Source: Galerina marginata
Taxonomy: Eukaryota > Basidiomycota > Agaricomycetes > Agaricales > Galerinaceae
DNA: 64,000 nucleotides
NCBI GenBank assembly: GCA_023014335.1
Contig: JAECYW010000003.1
Coordinates: forward strand, 3,596,001 to 3,660,000
Reading direction: 5' to 3'
Shown: piece by piece, positions 12,082 to 24,221 of the stretch
Layout of the letters: each line of letters starts with the position of its first letter
Numbering within the stretch: position 1 is the stretch's first letter
Notes under the pieces: model-generated
What the model was told of the DNA's origin: nothing
The model's input: the letters and a program-made list of their open reading frames with translations, nothing else
Database searches by the model: none
Translations under genes and position numbers: made by a program

Positions 12082-14611
12082 GTTGCGAGAGTGATTAAGG
12101 CGGGTGGTGGTGTTACCTGAGAGGGTCACAATGTCATCTTTTTATGGGATACAGGTAACCCCGGTCCTCCACGGATCACCTCCTTTTAGGGTCTTAGTCA
12201 TCGACTGGCCGCGTCGATTTCTGAACTTGTGAGTCCTTTCGTTGGAACCCAATCCCCGCCTTCTATAATATCGACCTGAGATTCACCAAGAGGCCACGCC
12301 GGCCGGTTCTGTGCCCCACTGCCCCATTTGGAAGGAAGAGCAAGTAAGACCTCAAGACAGGCTCAGAGAAGTAAATGTTCCAGGCGATACAGTTGATATG
12401 CTGTGAGCATGATAATCTCAGATAACCTCTCGGAAGAATAAGGCCATGAAAATATCCGAGGTATGTCCACGCTGCGCTTCTTGGACGTGTAATCAGAACT
12501 GACGATTTCCTTCCCTCACAGCTTTATAATTACAAGCGTGAAAATTAGTGAAGCACCGCCGAGTGACTATGACGTTTGGAAGGCTTGAATTTTGCCATTT
12601 TCCGTGCAGCGTTGGCCTGACTTTCACTTCGTTCAAGAGAAAGAATCCAATTCAGACTTGATTCAGACGCTGGTTTCTTTAAATCTGCAGATCACCTGAA
12701 ATCAACGTATACATAGCAATTTGCTATTGAAGTCCCGGCAATGGGCCAGCTGAATCCAAGCAGTTGAGACTGCCACAATTTGCCATATAACGCGTAGGAC
12801 TATCTATACTGACAAGAGGACGACTTCCTTCATGCCTGGATATCGCGGAAGGTCATATGTAGAAATAGGAGTATTCAAAATGGGTAACCAAGAGCATGTT
12901 GTCCCCGACCACACTTGAAAAAGTCGATGTAACTTTTTGGAACGGAAAGAATAGTTACTAATTCTGAACGAACCATAAATCGGGATAACATTATGATTCA
13001 TCGATCAAAAGCGCCTTAATCACGGAGGTACCTCAATTGCAACACTCGCTCGTTTTAGGAGATCTTCAAGCTTCAAGTTGTAGCAGATGACAATCGTTCG
13101 AAAATCAACACGTTTCCCATCCTCCCCAATTTTTTTTAACTCTGCACTAATTGGAAGGAGGCTTACCGAAGCCGAGTGACACTCAAACTAAATTCCTCGA
13201 GAAAAATGTATTACAGCCCCTCCTCAGGAGTCTAGGAAGGATGGGAAGGGGAGGTACATAAATCTTGAAAAAATTGAAATTGAAGGGTATCTTTATAAAT
13301 GTTACGACAGGTTACGACTTCAAGCTGTACAGTGTCAATCGCCGTATACTTAAGGGTGTATTGGTCGATTCCAGACACCTTCCAACAAACACGTTCACCT
13401 GCAATACAATAAAGAGGCCAAAGCCGTTCGCAAAGGCGAAGATGCTGGAGATGCACAATGTACGTACCAAGACGAAGGTACGAAAGAGAGACAGTAGGTG
13501 GCGAGGGCACGAGGTACCTCGAGGGTACATGTACAAGTCCATTTTCTTTTTTTTTCTAACTTAAGGCATGTGCTTGAGAAGTTGCGGTACGAATGGTGTC
13601 TTACTGCAAACATATGTAAAATGTCCTGAGGGAGTGCATGGTATCTTATACGATGTGGAAGAACCATCGACCAATGCCGTCCCATCATCGTGAGGGTGAG
13701 TTTTGTGGTTAGCTGCATTGTTTGTCCGAAGTCTCCTGGGAGGCAAGGGACCAGCGCTCTCCTTGCATTTAGTTTTTCTGTTTTTTGTTGGTGCCGGCGT
13801 CCTTGCATTTGCTGTCCTGCTGAGTTTGGGATGTCCATTCCTGCAGCTTCAAGCAGAGGAAATAAGTGGCAAACGGACAGGTTATGGTGCTAGACTGAGG
13901 AACCAATGGACGGGTTCAGTTTTGCGCCCATTCAGTTTCGGCGGCTGGGTTCGGCTGGGTTGGCTATGGCAGGGAGCATTACATTAGCGATTCCGGTAAC
14001 CTGGTCCCAGGTCACGGCGAATATTAATGCTCCATAGAACGAGCGTTCAACGTTGCAATTGGCTGCCTAGTTCTGCATGGCCCAGCTGCTTGCAAGCTGC
14101 TTGCAAGTGACCAGTAACCGGTAACCATCGCCAACAATTTCTCAAGGTACGTACGTTGGCCTTACGAGCCTTTTTACTGTAGTATCTAGAGGAGCTATCC
14201 ACGGCACAAGGCCGCTCAGGATGTCGATGGTAGAAAGAAGCGTTCAATAATTTCATGGAAAGTAAACGAATCTCATGAAAGGAATTCAGCAATTTCGGTG
14301 TCGGATTGATCAATATTCCATTTGACGATGTTTTCGTAACGATGGCCAATCATGCGGCAGTCGAGAATTTAAATTTGAAAGATGGATAGGAAGGGTCGGC
14401 TAGCTGGAAAGGTTCGAGTGAAGCATGAGGTGGAATTCGGAAGGGTCTTGGTAGGGTTGGAAGAGTGAGGTATAAAAAATGGATGTAAACACGAAAGGTA
14501 CAAAGGTAATTTGAGGAGATAAGATTGTTTGCCGACATATCTTCATTTATATCCTCGCTTTCATCGCCGCGAAAGCTGAGGACTGATATCCAGAGCTCAT
14601 CCTTCACTTTG
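12082..14611. other. Gene-poor stretch
   Basis: Open frames of 60-147 codons occur on both strands at 13230-13990 and 14050-14610. They overlap one another, lack motifs and show no conserved splice pattern. The reverse-strand frame 14350-14607 lies just downstream of the PHD gene stop and could be part of its 3' UTR. Nothing else is supported. Confidence 0.4.
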
Positions 14612-16084
14612 TCAAGAAAACTCTAAGCCGCTTGCAGGCTTCGTGGTGAAAATTTGGTCTTGGTCCTTGCATAGCAAATGCGACTTCATCCCAGTGGGCC
14701 CAGCGTCGGTAGTCGGAAAGAAAGTGTAATCGTTTCCTTGCTTCGTACTTACCTTAATGATAGGAAGCGAGTTATCCGAAATAAAGACCTTTTTCAAGCG
14801 TTGTAGGGCCTTACGGGAGCCGCTATATGCATAGAGTACTTCCAGGGGTCGTTTAAATTTCTGGGAAGAAGAGACGGGCTCCAAACAAGCTGTCATTGCA
14901 AGCTCGGCGGTGGTGTAGGTGCGTCGAATGTTCCCACATTTAGCGAATCTATAAACGTCGTTGGGAGGAATGTCCTGCCGCTCCTGGGAGGTCATTCGTC
15001 GAGAAAGCCAGAAGATTTGGTAATCATCACTTGCCGCTCGTTTCAAATACGTGCGCAAAATGACGAGACCGAAGAGAATGCTCCCAAGCATGTCAATGTG
15101 CTCTAAAGTATCAGACGAGCAGTCGGAGAGAGCGAGTTGATCATGAAGATCGACAATGAAAGCTTGGATCAACGAGTTATCCCCGGGTAAAATATCGATT
15201 TCAAAAAGGTCGAGGAATCGAGCCTCGTATTCGTACAGCTGGAGGCGGCGTTGAATTTCCGATCCATTTCTGCTTCTGCTTTCTTTTACCCGACACATCC
15301 AGTCATCGAATAAGGTCATTATGGGATGTGGTCGAGAGCGGCGGAGTATTTCCTGAACACTGACAAAAGCATCTTCAAGTGCCTTTCGAACGACATAGTT
15401 ATCGTAGTTGTGCATGTCGTGCGCGTCCGGTTCTAGGCAGATCGGCCAATAAATTGCACCCATGGTTTTCTGCATTTCAATCAACAATTAGAAATTCATT
15501 CGGAAAAATATGGCTCACATCATTGTAAGCGTACGTGTCACGGAAATATGCCTGAATACACGTCTGCGGGTTGGTTGTAATAAGCCCCTGAGAGGGGGTT
15601 TCACCAGGGCCATAGGCGTTTCCAGCATGCCATTGTAAGTGGACCAGTGAGGTCGATGAACGGCCGAGAATCCTTGCAGGGAAAAATTGTCCAAAGGCTA
15701 TCGGTTGGAGGAGAACAAATTGCCCTATCCTTAATGTCGGATGCTAAGTCGAGTCATTTTTAATCGATATTTTAAGACGTACATTAATTGATCCCAATCG
15801 CCGTTCACTTCATTAACGCATCTTGGACAGCACCACAGATCGGCTAAGTCAGGAATAAACCCCTGAGTAAATGTAGCTTCAACGCAGTCTTGATGCCAGC
15901 GTGTTTTACAGAGGACACAAGAAATTCCAAGGCTCAAATTAGAGTCTTCGAGGTCACAAGATAAACCACAGATCCTGTACGGTTCTGGATCGTAAACCAG
16001 AGGCAAAACTAATTGGGATGCGAAGTCTTGAGGAACCGCGGAAAGCTTGTTGGAAGGCCGGTTTGCTCTATTAATGATTTTCAT
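14612..16084 (-). CDS. PHD-finger protein with Tudor-like segment
   Basis: Exons 16084-15783, 15729-15519, 15469-14612, in phase, 456 aa from the ATG at 16084. Residues about 38-89 form a PHD finger: ICGLSC, SCVLC, WHQDC, WCCPRC supply the C4HC3 ligands. Exon 2 (211 nt, phase 2 to 0) encodes GQFVLLQPIAFGQFFPARIL followed by VHLQWHAGNAY, a Tudor/PWWP-like barrel. This exon has the same length and phase as the Tudor exon of the USP paralog at 1853-4670. The C-terminal 285 residues are mainly helical and unrecognised. Within the last exon a strong GTAAGT donor after LPIIK (intron 69 nt, a multiple of 3) may be used or retained. The NPL exons at 16151-16684 lie only 67 bp upstream on the same strand, so this may be the 3' part of a longer NPL-PHD gene. 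Confidence 0.6.
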
Positions 16085-16150
16085 TGGATCGTTTCGAATT
16101 GCGGGGCGCGATGCTGAGTCGTTGATGTTTTGAGCAACCAGAACCGCCGT

Positions 16151-16684
16151 CTAGTGCCAGATAAGTACCCGTTCCGAGGCATAAAGTAGGATTGGACTGG
16201 CCTTCACTTCATTTGAACTGATGTCACAAGAGTAATATGTGATATGTATGCCTCTACGATTTAGTGAGGATTCAGTCAATCAGTTTAGGGGTACAATTAC
16301 ATCGCGCCTTCAACATGTAGGGTGTATTTTTGATTTTCTTCAAGAAAAATGTTTAGAGTCGTCTGTTCACACTACAATTAAATAAAATCAAACTCAGGTA
16401 GGATGAGAATAAATGTTTGGGAGGCTTACTTGCTCCCTTCTTAATATACAGATAGTAGTCTGCACGGTATGAGAATTCGAATCGTCGACTGGATGCTGAA
16501 TTATGAAAGACGCCGTTCCTGTTGCACTCTGGTCTTCTTGGTCGAGGCAAGCACTGATAATTTTTATCTTGTCGTAAGAGTTAACAGTTATACTTTCACT
16601 AGGAATGAGCTTCCGGCCCCTGTGTCGCATTTCATGATGAGCAAGAGTTGCACGAGGGAGAAATGGGAATAAACCTGACCACAT
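16151..16684 (-). CDS. Nucleoplasmin-like (NPL) domain, possibly the 5' part of the PHD gene
   Basis: Exons 16684-16680, 16619-16430, 16371-16301 and 16253-16151 encode a 122-aa NPL domain if read to the first stop. The first exon is only ATGTG; splicing completes a Trp codon (MWGRKLIPSE). Conserved pieces are KIKIISACLDQ, TASFIIQHP, TTICILRREQ and TTLNIFLEENQKYTLHVEG. These match the NPL genes at 25538-26909 and 24222-25243, and exon 3 is 71 nt in all three. NPL domains of fungal FKBPs bind histones and form pentamers. Here no FKBP domain follows; the PHD gene does. Either the protein is truncated at 16151 or a weak intron joins it in phase to 16084 and beyond. The first donor is GTCAGG, not optimal. 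Confidence 0.6.
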
Positions 16685-17735
16685 CCTGTCAGTGTACCTG
16701 GAGAGGGTGACGGGCCATATTGCTGGACCCTTAGTTTTATAGCTCGTCAGAGTGACATACGTAAATTCGAAGATTAGTCAATCCTTTGTCGCCAAAAGAT
16801 TGAAAGAAATGGCGGCTCAAGGCCGAAGTCAAAGGGATGGCCTTGCTGTAAAACAGAAAGGTTCCCCCAGTGTCGAAATTCACCATATACGGTTTCTGCA
16901 TCAGCTTCGTCAGCAGCGCTTGGGTCAAGCCCAACCAAACACACGGTTGACGGTCGAGTTTTCTGCAACTTGCTTGGTTCTGTTTGTATTCAAACTTTTC
17001 CCTACTGCCCCTCCCAATTCCCACTTCGAATTCGGTCGCCTAGCTATCCTTTTCTTTCAATCTGTACTACCTTCAGTTCTGTCTCATGCCATCCATAAGA
17101 CTTCTTGGTCTACTTTCGCGCAACTCCGTTTTCCACCCTGAGCAACTATTGTCGTCGGGAAAGTACTCGATTCACAGGGATTATTACCTTAATTGTAATT
17201 TCTAATCCTTGCCATTATCGGAAAGCTTTAAACGTAGCAATTCTAATTTTCGTCAACGCCCTGCGGTTGGCTCCTCGCGGCGTAAAACATATCTATGTCT
17301 CGCTGATATATAGAAATTAGTAAGATCATATCTATTCTTCGTCAATGTAAAAGGAACCACCTTTTGGGATGTAAATTTGTCAGTGAAAATAAAACCAAAG
17401 GTCCAAACCATTAACCGTCATCGCTTTATTTCCAAAAGCGGACGGATTTCAATCAGGATGGCGGAATGTCGGTTCCCTCCATAGTTTTGGTCGCTCAAGT
17501 GATAAATTCTGTGCAATATCCTCTATTCTTTCGAATTTCTATCAAAAACTTCCCATGCCATTGCAGGTCGAAGCTGTTTATTTTTTTCCCCTTTTCGCTT
17601 ATCATCGACATAGTTGAAGAATATTTTCCCAACATCCTCTTTACCCTTTCCGACTGTTAAACCCTCTTTTCGTGCCGACCCCATCTTCCGGAGAAGCAGT
17701 GAGCCCCAAGCAACTCATTTTACGACAAGAATTAA

Positions 17736-17880
17736 GAAAGTCACTTTTTTTTTTTTTTCCTGCGGCCGGAACTCCCCCTCCCACCCTATGTTCGGGATCC
17801 ATCCCATTGCGGAGCGTGGAACGTAAGCTGAGAGGGGTCAGGGGGGTCCAGCCGCCGGCCGAAAAAAAATTAGTGACTTC
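17736..17880. repeat. Small inverted-repeat (MITE-like) hairpin
   Basis: The left arm (AAAGTCAC, T-run, CCTGCGGCCGG) and the right arm (GCCGGCCG, A-run, TTAGTGACTTC) are imperfect reverse complements of about 30 bp around a central segment of about 80 bp. No flanking duplication is clear. Probably a relic of a miniature element. Confidence 0.4.
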
Positions 17881-17904
17881 GCCCATTTTTGTTGCAAAAT
17901 GGGT
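17880..17904. repeat. 25-bp palindromic repeat, copy 1
   Basis: GCCCATTTTTGTTGCAAAAT followed by GGGTT. The same 25-mer with one mismatch is found in reverse complement at 30676-30700. It is itself nearly palindromic (CCCATTTT...AAAATGGG). Confidence 0.5.
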
Positions 17905-20312
17905 TTTCGAAGCCGACTTACCCGCCCAAAGAGTCGCTATAAGTTAGTGAGATTTCGTGCTATATATGGCCTCGTAATTGAGTGTGTTGGGTTTGTAAGA
18001 AGCCCCCTTTCAGCAGTGGCTTTCGGAATACTTAAAGAACTAGTAGGGTACCCGTGCGTTTCTTTCATAGAATGTGACAATGATTCGACTATCCGTGCGA
18101 TGCATAAACCAAATTTAAAGTAAACCCTACTATGCTCTAGCTAATTACCGGAGTCAACTTGTTGACGTCATGACGCCGAGCCTTTCTTCTTGATCTTGAC
18201 TACTGTGGGCTGCTCGAACGAGGGTACTATGCAGTGGACCTTTCTTGCCTTCAGGCCATATATATAATATGACTGCGCCCTTTAAGTCGTTAAGCTTGTG
18301 GGTGGTCAGCCAGGTCACCGACGAAAGGAGAAAAATTGTTGCCTCTCTCCAATGTCCATCGCGTAAGGGTTAACAATCCAAGTTGGATCAGCCAGCCTGA
18401 GGAAATAATCAGAGTCCTCGACTTCGAAAGCATATTTCCATTTCCTAAGTATATCTGGGGTTCGCGATTTAGTAAGTTTCCGCTCCTAGGAGTTCGGTTG
18501 TCCAATTATTGCGAAATAAATATTCGGCATTCCGTCTCAAATATTCTTATACCTCGTCTAACGTGTTTAGAATTACAGTGAGTAGTACTAGTCTGACTAT
18601 GCATTAGTCATGTTTACACATGGTCGATCTGGATGCAACATCTGCTTTGCGAATCTGTCCAATATTTGTCTTTTTAACCCTCGAGGTAACATGTTCCGAT
18701 CTTCACATCAGATGGATTACCACTGATCTTCACTCCAAAATTGTAAGGGAAAGTCACCCACCTCCTCTCATAAACCTCTCATGATCAAGTGCTCGTTTCA
18801 CAATACCTTCTTAATGTTGACGAAGACGCTACGTATACGGGCCTGTGTTAGTTTATGGTTTAAACGGAGTGAAACGCCTACAGACCAGACGGATTTCTCG
18901 GATTTGTTCGTCTGTCGGATCTTGATATTCAATACAAATTATTTGCTTCGTCTGGAAGCTTGTAGAAACGAAGGGAGTTTCCGATCTTATCTTATCTGGT
19001 AAATGTGGCCAAAAAATCATAAGAAGATCATTCAAGTAGAGAATTAACGCACATGGAGAACGAAGCTATTTCCGTACACAACAATAATCAGCAGACGATT
19101 TGAATGTGGTCCAATTCGCTAACCGAGCCACTAAAGAGTCTAGATGCAAAAATTGTAGTTATGTGTCGTTCCCTAACTGCGACAAGGTTGGGGCTCACCT
19201 TTGAATAGCGATGATGCGTTGGCACCCGTCTATACACCACCGCAATTCTGTGCCATCTTCACGCATTTTGTAGCCTTCAACCATTTTACTTGTGTTAAGT
19301 TGTTTAATTTATGATAGGAAGTGGAGATGACTGACCGAGTATGACTGGTGGAATATATAGATTGTGATGAAAATCGTCCAAGAAGGTCTTTTGATGTCTT
19401 GTCGTCCACGTGGTTTCCTGAGAGAAGGTCAGCCCGTCGCTTTCAATGAGGCCTGTTTGGTAATGAGTGAGTGTCGAGACGAAGCATGGAATAGTGCTTC
19501 ACCGAACAGGGACTGGAGCGAGTACGCCGTGATGCGTGGTGGAGATTTTATGATAGGATGCGACATATCTCTCGGGAAGAATGTGGACGGGGAGGCAAGG
19601 AATTCGAAGTGATTTAAGACCGTCACCGGGTATATATATCATCGCTTTTATAAATTTACGAAGGGCAACAAAGAGCGAGCTGTACCACTCGCCTTCCTCG
19701 TGGGAAAGGCTGCCGCCAGAATAAATAGAATAGAAAAACGACAATCTGCGCAACAAAGAGTTGGGACGCCATCTTGGGCCGAAGCTGAAGCATAAGACAA
19801 AGAGATAATCGTGATAAACCTAAAGAGGATGCGCCGTTGATCGCATCAAGCGGCATTTGTGACGTTCTGTCATTTCAATTGGAAGAGGCCTCGGCTTCGA
19901 CATTGGCAATCCACAAGCGCTGTCCCCGCAGCTAACCCCTTTCCTTCATTTCTTGTTCAGATGGAAAAGTACGCTGGCACTCAACCTGGAGCTCATCGGC
20001 AACATTGCTTTCGAATCGCTGCTTACTTTCCGCGAGTCCAATTGCAATCAATGGACATGGAATCCTCTGTAATTGCCTGCTGAGCCATAGCACTCGTCTT
20101 AACAGCTGCAACAATTGATTTTACCGTTATTCATTATCTACTAATTATAAAGATATTCTTTATTGCCGGTTGGTCCACATGCACCGGCAAAGACAGACAA
20201 ACGGGATCGTGTTCAAAGGATTGATTCAATTCATACCAACCACTGAAGGACTCGCATTTGGACTATCACCCGAATTCAGTTAAGAGCAGGCCTTCTCTCT
20301 CAACAAAACTGA

Positions 20313-22148
20313 ATGCCGCTCATCGAATCCTCCCCCAGGTCCAATATTATTGGCAATTCCTGTTCTTCCCAACTATCGTTCGGTATGGACCCCTCAGACA
20401 CAACTCTGGGTCTATTGCCATGCTTCTTCCTTAAGCAACATTTAACCACAAATTACATTCCATCTGATGCAGAGGTTCAGCTGATCAAGTCTTTTCTTGT
20501 TCAGCCCACCAGAACACTCCAGGAGATGAAAGACGAAATGCTCCGCTTGCAAGAACAACTCAAAATCCTTGCAGGGAAACACGACGACCTTGCTCGTCAC
20601 CTGGACAGTTGTCGATCGCTTCTCACCCTTCCCCGACGCCTCCCCGAAGACATCCTTTGCGAGATATTCCATCACAGCCTTCCGGCAGGTCTCAATGCGC
20701 GTCTATCCAAAGAATGCGCTCCTCTAGTGTTCACGCAGGTCTGCAGCCGCTGGCGCCAACTGGCTATCTCAACTCCGAGCCTTTGGTCAAAAATTCATAT
20801 CCGCCTCGTTAACATCGAAAAACAACTGCGGCATGATCATGAAGCATCCGTCGAGGAGTCTATTGCTCGCAGGTTCTGGACCCACAGGAGACGTGCTACA
20901 GCCGCCATGGATTGGCTCGAACGATCAGGCCCACTCCCTATCTACATTTCTCTTTTCGGTGGACCAAATGCGATCTCATCCATGTCCATGAGCCTATACG
21001 AGAAGTCATTATTCCCTTCATCTTCGCGTTGGAGGAGTCTATTTCTACAGGCGCCGGGGGCTTCGTTCCAAGAAATAGCTACCATACCCGCAAGAGACCT
21101 CAACGCCCTCGAATCATTATTCCTCCATTTCGAACGCCAGCCAGGCGTTCGAACTCGTCGTCAATCGACAGATTCACCATGGGTACAATGTGGGTTATTC
21201 ATGGCGCCGTCCTTGCGAAAACTCGCTATCCGCCAAGATATATTTGATCCGACTGCTCTTCGTATCAATTGGTCAACTCTAACGCACCTGGAGATCGCCG
21301 GAGCTCCCGATCCTCGAGGTCTACGCCATTCTCCCTATTTGAGCTTACCAAAGGCATCGTCTATTCTCGAACTATGCTCATGCCTGGTATACTGCTCGGT
21401 TGAACTTGGACCCACCTGGTTTGAGCAGGAATCCAATATCCCAATGATGCACCTCCCCCTTCTTCGGCGGTTGTCTATTGGCGAGCGCATCGATATTCAA
21501 TCGTTTGTTGAGAGGCTGAATGTGCCCCTATTAGAGGAACTCACGTTTCGTAGCACCAACGTGGATTCTAGAGAGCATTCTAACTGCCTTGCCATCCTGT
21601 CCAAGGCCGGGGAAACCATTCGAAAATTGACAATCGCCTCTGAATTACTCAGCAACCGACTTTTCCTAGAATGTCTTCAACATTGCCCGATACTAGAGTC
21701 ATTGACTGTCGCACAGCACGGTTGGAATAGTCGTCACTATGAACACGACGAAGACCAACTCATTGACCCACATTTCAAGATCGACGACCCACTCTTGGAG
21801 CGTTTCACTACGATGGGACCCAACTCGCTCTGTCCAAATCTCGAGGAACTAATATGCGAACTTGACAGCCAGCCCTTCACCTTGACTGGATTTCTTGAAT
21901 TTCTTCGACGCAAGCAAACAACCGAGGAGACCCTTGGGCTTGCGAAGCTGAAAAGTCTTTCCATCAAACACTTGCCCAAGCCATGCAACGCTCATGAATT
22001 CAGCCTTCCCGCGATACCTGAACTCCTCCAGCCTTACGTTGGTGGTATGAAATTTCAAATTAAGACCAATAGATTGGAGGCCCCTAACTTGGACATCCCT
22101 GATTATGGAGACTCAGCCTGTCAATATGCAACTGTTTGGAGCAACTAG
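20313..22148 (+). CDS. F-box protein with N-terminal coiled coil
   Basis: Single-exon gene of 611 aa. Residues about 68-95 are coiled coil (EMKDEMLRLQEQLKILAGKH). The F-box follows: LPRRLPEDILCEIFHHSLP then PLVFTQVCSRWRQLAISTP and LWSKIHI. This coiled coil plus F-box arrangement, with a leucine-rich, LRR-like C-terminal region (LTHLEIAG, LPLLRRLSIG, LTVAQHGW), is characteristic of the large F-box families of mushroom-forming fungi. Such proteins act as substrate adaptors of SCF ubiquitin ligases by binding Skp1. The frame is intact and codon use looks normal. Its substrate cannot be told from sequence. Confidence 0.88.
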   Translation: MPLIESSPRSNIIGNSCSSQLSFGMDPSDTTLGLLPCFFLKQHLTTNYIPSDAEVQLIKSFLVQPTRTLQEMKDEMLRLQEQLKILAGKHDDLARHLDSCRSLLTLPRRLPEDILCEIFHHSLPAGLNARLSKECAPLVFTQVCSRWRQLAISTPSLWSKIHIRLVNIEKQLRHDHEASVEESIARRFWTHRRRATAAMDWLERSGPLPIYISLFGGPNAISSMSMSLYEKSLFPSSSRWRSLFLQAPGASFQEIATIPARDLNALESLFLHFERQPGVRTRRQSTDSPWVQCGLFMAPSLRKLAIRQDIFDPTALRINWSTLTHLEIAGAPDPRGLRHSPYLSLPKASSILELCSCLVYCSVELGPTWFEQESNIPMMHLPLLRRLSIGERIDIQSFVERLNVPLLEELTFRSTNVDSREHSNCLAILSKAGETIRKLTIASELLSNRLFLECLQHCPILESLTVAQHGWNSRHYEHDEDQLIDPHFKIDDPLLERFTTMGPNSLCPNLEELICELDSQPFTLTGFLEFLRRKQTTEETLGLAKLKSLSIKHLPKPCNAHEFSLPAIPELLQPYVGGMKFQIKTNRLEAPNLDIPDYGDSACQYATVWSN

Positions 22149-23023
22149 TATATATATATCTGTATCTGGATTTGACGACTCACATCGCCTAATTTTCCCT
22201 GTTGTAAACACACTGTAATTAATCGTATTGTATAGTATATTCATCATCATTAATTCGACACTTCAGTTCGGGCCTGAGTCGTTTGCCAAAAGAAATAACT
22301 TAAAGCACCAATGCCAGGGGTGTTCTGGCCGTTCGTCCTGTAAAATTCAGGCTAGACAAAATTGACGATCAGCTCTGCATCAATTCCAATGCTACCGAAC
22401 GACTTGAGCATGCGGCGGCGAGCTCCCCTTAGACTCTTAGCCGATTGTTCTGGTACATTTCCTGGCGCTTTGAGATAAACAGGTCTTTTTAAGTAAAAAA
22501 TAATATCTACCCTTTTGTTCGATGATTATGCACGTATTATTCGAAACTGATGTACAATTGTCACACGACTCGGATGGCGAAGCGAGTGCCCCGCAGAGTG
22601 CGGATACACAAATAGAAACAGTTGAATAGGAAGGGGGACTATGCCGAAGGATGCTCGATCCTGGTGCGTACAAACCTCAGTTACGGTCCTGGTGCGTACA
22701 GTTTCGGAAGAATTTGGGTTGAGCTCCGATTCAAATGGGGACAGAATAATCCGTAAATCGCTGAGGTCCGATCCTTATGCCCACAGAACACGAACCTCAA
22801 ATTTCTTTCGTCGTCGCCTGGCGAGGCTTATGTATAAACTCCAGGTCCTTCCGTTCTGCCAGGTTCCCAGCAAAATACCTCCCAATAACCATTTTGAAAA
22901 AGGTTCTCGTGTTTTGATGTCCGATCCTATTATTCGTAATGTTTCACGAAGATCGAGTACGACCCGTATTGCGTATGTACTGGCGAAATTCTGACGGAAA
23001 TGGCCGTCTGTCAGACTCCGAGG

Positions 23024-23895
23024 TAGTGTTGCCGCTGAGGTGAGGCGAGGCGAGGCGCAGTGGACAGCTAAATTTCGAGCTGATTCAAGTTGTCACCTCG
23101 AGCCACCTCGCGAGGTGCGTGTAAGGCCGGTGATTTCCTCCATCAAGTCTTTATTTGGCCAATGAGATGATCATAAAATCCAAGCCGGGACGTGGGTCAA
23201 AATGGGCTGATCTGATCAAACCGCGACAGGAACAGTATTGATAAGATATGATAAGACAAGCAGGCCCTCAGACCTTAAATTTACGTATGTTTGAACGTAT
23301 CTAGTGGAAAAAAAACATTTATCTTCGAAATATCGAAACAGTTAGAAGCCTTCATGTTTTTAGAACTACCTTGAGCCTGATCCGAGAGTCCAAAACCCGA
23401 TACGGAGAGAAACTTCATAAGGATCAAGTCTGAATTCGTGCGACTCTGTATATTTGACGAAATAGATAGGGAATAGACGCTAAAAAATTGTCAGAATCAA
23501 AAGTGCTCATAATTCCAGTGTCACAAATATATTACACTTAAAATACGGGCCCAAATAAAGAGAGAGCTGCAAGAAAGTTGGTAAAGTATCACAGCAAAGT
23601 TCAAACGGAGCCGCGACCAAAAGCGGACGCGCGACTAGATCACGTGTTCAATTTGATGCAACTCGTTGTCAATGTCAATGTCAATGTCACCGGTACCTCC
23701 TCGAGTACATAGTCTCGGATACCCAGCCTCTTTGGGCACCCTTCCCTATTTGGGTCGCCAAAGAGGCTGGGTATCCGAGACTACTCCTCGAGGAACCTCG
23801 AGCTAGCTTGTTTTCGACGAGGTCATCCGAGGTGGCTTATTTTCGAGGCGAGGCGGATTTTATCTCGAGGTCACCTCGCTCCGGCAACAACACTA
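23024..23895. mobile_element. Putative degenerate hAT-like element
   Basis: The left end reads TAGTGTTGCCGCTGAGGTGA and the reverse complement of the right end reads TAGTGTTGTTGCCGGAGCGA. Both continue into CGAGG-rich sequence. TAGTGTTG starts with GAGG-type subterminal repeats are typical of fungal hAT elements. No 8-bp target duplication is seen and no transposase frame is present, so the call is tentative. Confidence 0.35.
23711..23782. repeat. Perfect 25-bp inverted repeat (hairpin)
   Basis: Arms 23711-23735 and 23758-23782 are exact reverse complements (AGTCTCGGATACCCAGCCTC then TTTGG). After a 2-nt mismatch the stem continues with ACCC/GGGT, leaving a loop of about 9 nt. It lies inside the putative hAT-like element. 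Confidence 0.85.
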
Positions 23896-24133
23896 AGAAC
23901 CCTCCTGGTTGATTACCGGACTTCAGACTAGTGTGTGTTGTCAGACAATCTATGCATATATATATATGTATCTATGGACCATGCCGGTTAACACTTCACT
24001 CACTTGGGAATTCGACATTCAACCTTTTGTTCCGGATCCGTGACTCCGAAACAAGATACAGCGACCTTTTGCGTCCTTTATATATAATTAGGCATGGAGG
24101 CTGAATATTGAATGTTGGCTGAATGGCTAACAA

Positions 24134-24140
24134 TATAAAT
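24134..24140 (+). promoter_or_regulatory. TATA-like box
   Basis: TATAAAT, 82 bp upstream of the ATG at 24222. Fits a core promoter for the NPL gene. Sequence match only. Confidence 0.4.
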
Positions 24141-24221
24141 GAAGCCACGCTTCCGAAAATTTCGCCTTGGTCTGAAACATTCGTGCAAAACCACTCTCAA
24201 CAAAACAATCTCCAACAATCC

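Larger units (their letters stand above)
16685..20312. other. 3.6-kb gene-poor region
   Basis: It contains a poly-T/poly-A inverted-repeat hairpin element (17736-17880) and a 25-bp palindrome copy (17880-17904). Open frames at 16737-17141, 18781-19035 and 19364-19856 are short, occur on both strands and show no motif. TATA-like sequence TTATAAAG near 20146 may belong to the F-box gene downstream. Confidence 0.4.
22149..24133. other. Intergenic with a possible TIR element
   Basis: No coding gene is supported. The right part, 23024-23895, has hAT-like ends and a strong hairpin (below). A 14-bp direct repeat TCCTGGTGCGTACA occurs near 22660 and 22688. Confidence 0.4.

Noticed and set aside
13395..13838. 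Reverse open frame of 147 codons beginning MDIPNSAGQQ
   Set aside because: No motif, overlaps frames on the other strand and contains a poly-Lys/Cys run from low-complexity sequence; no splice support.
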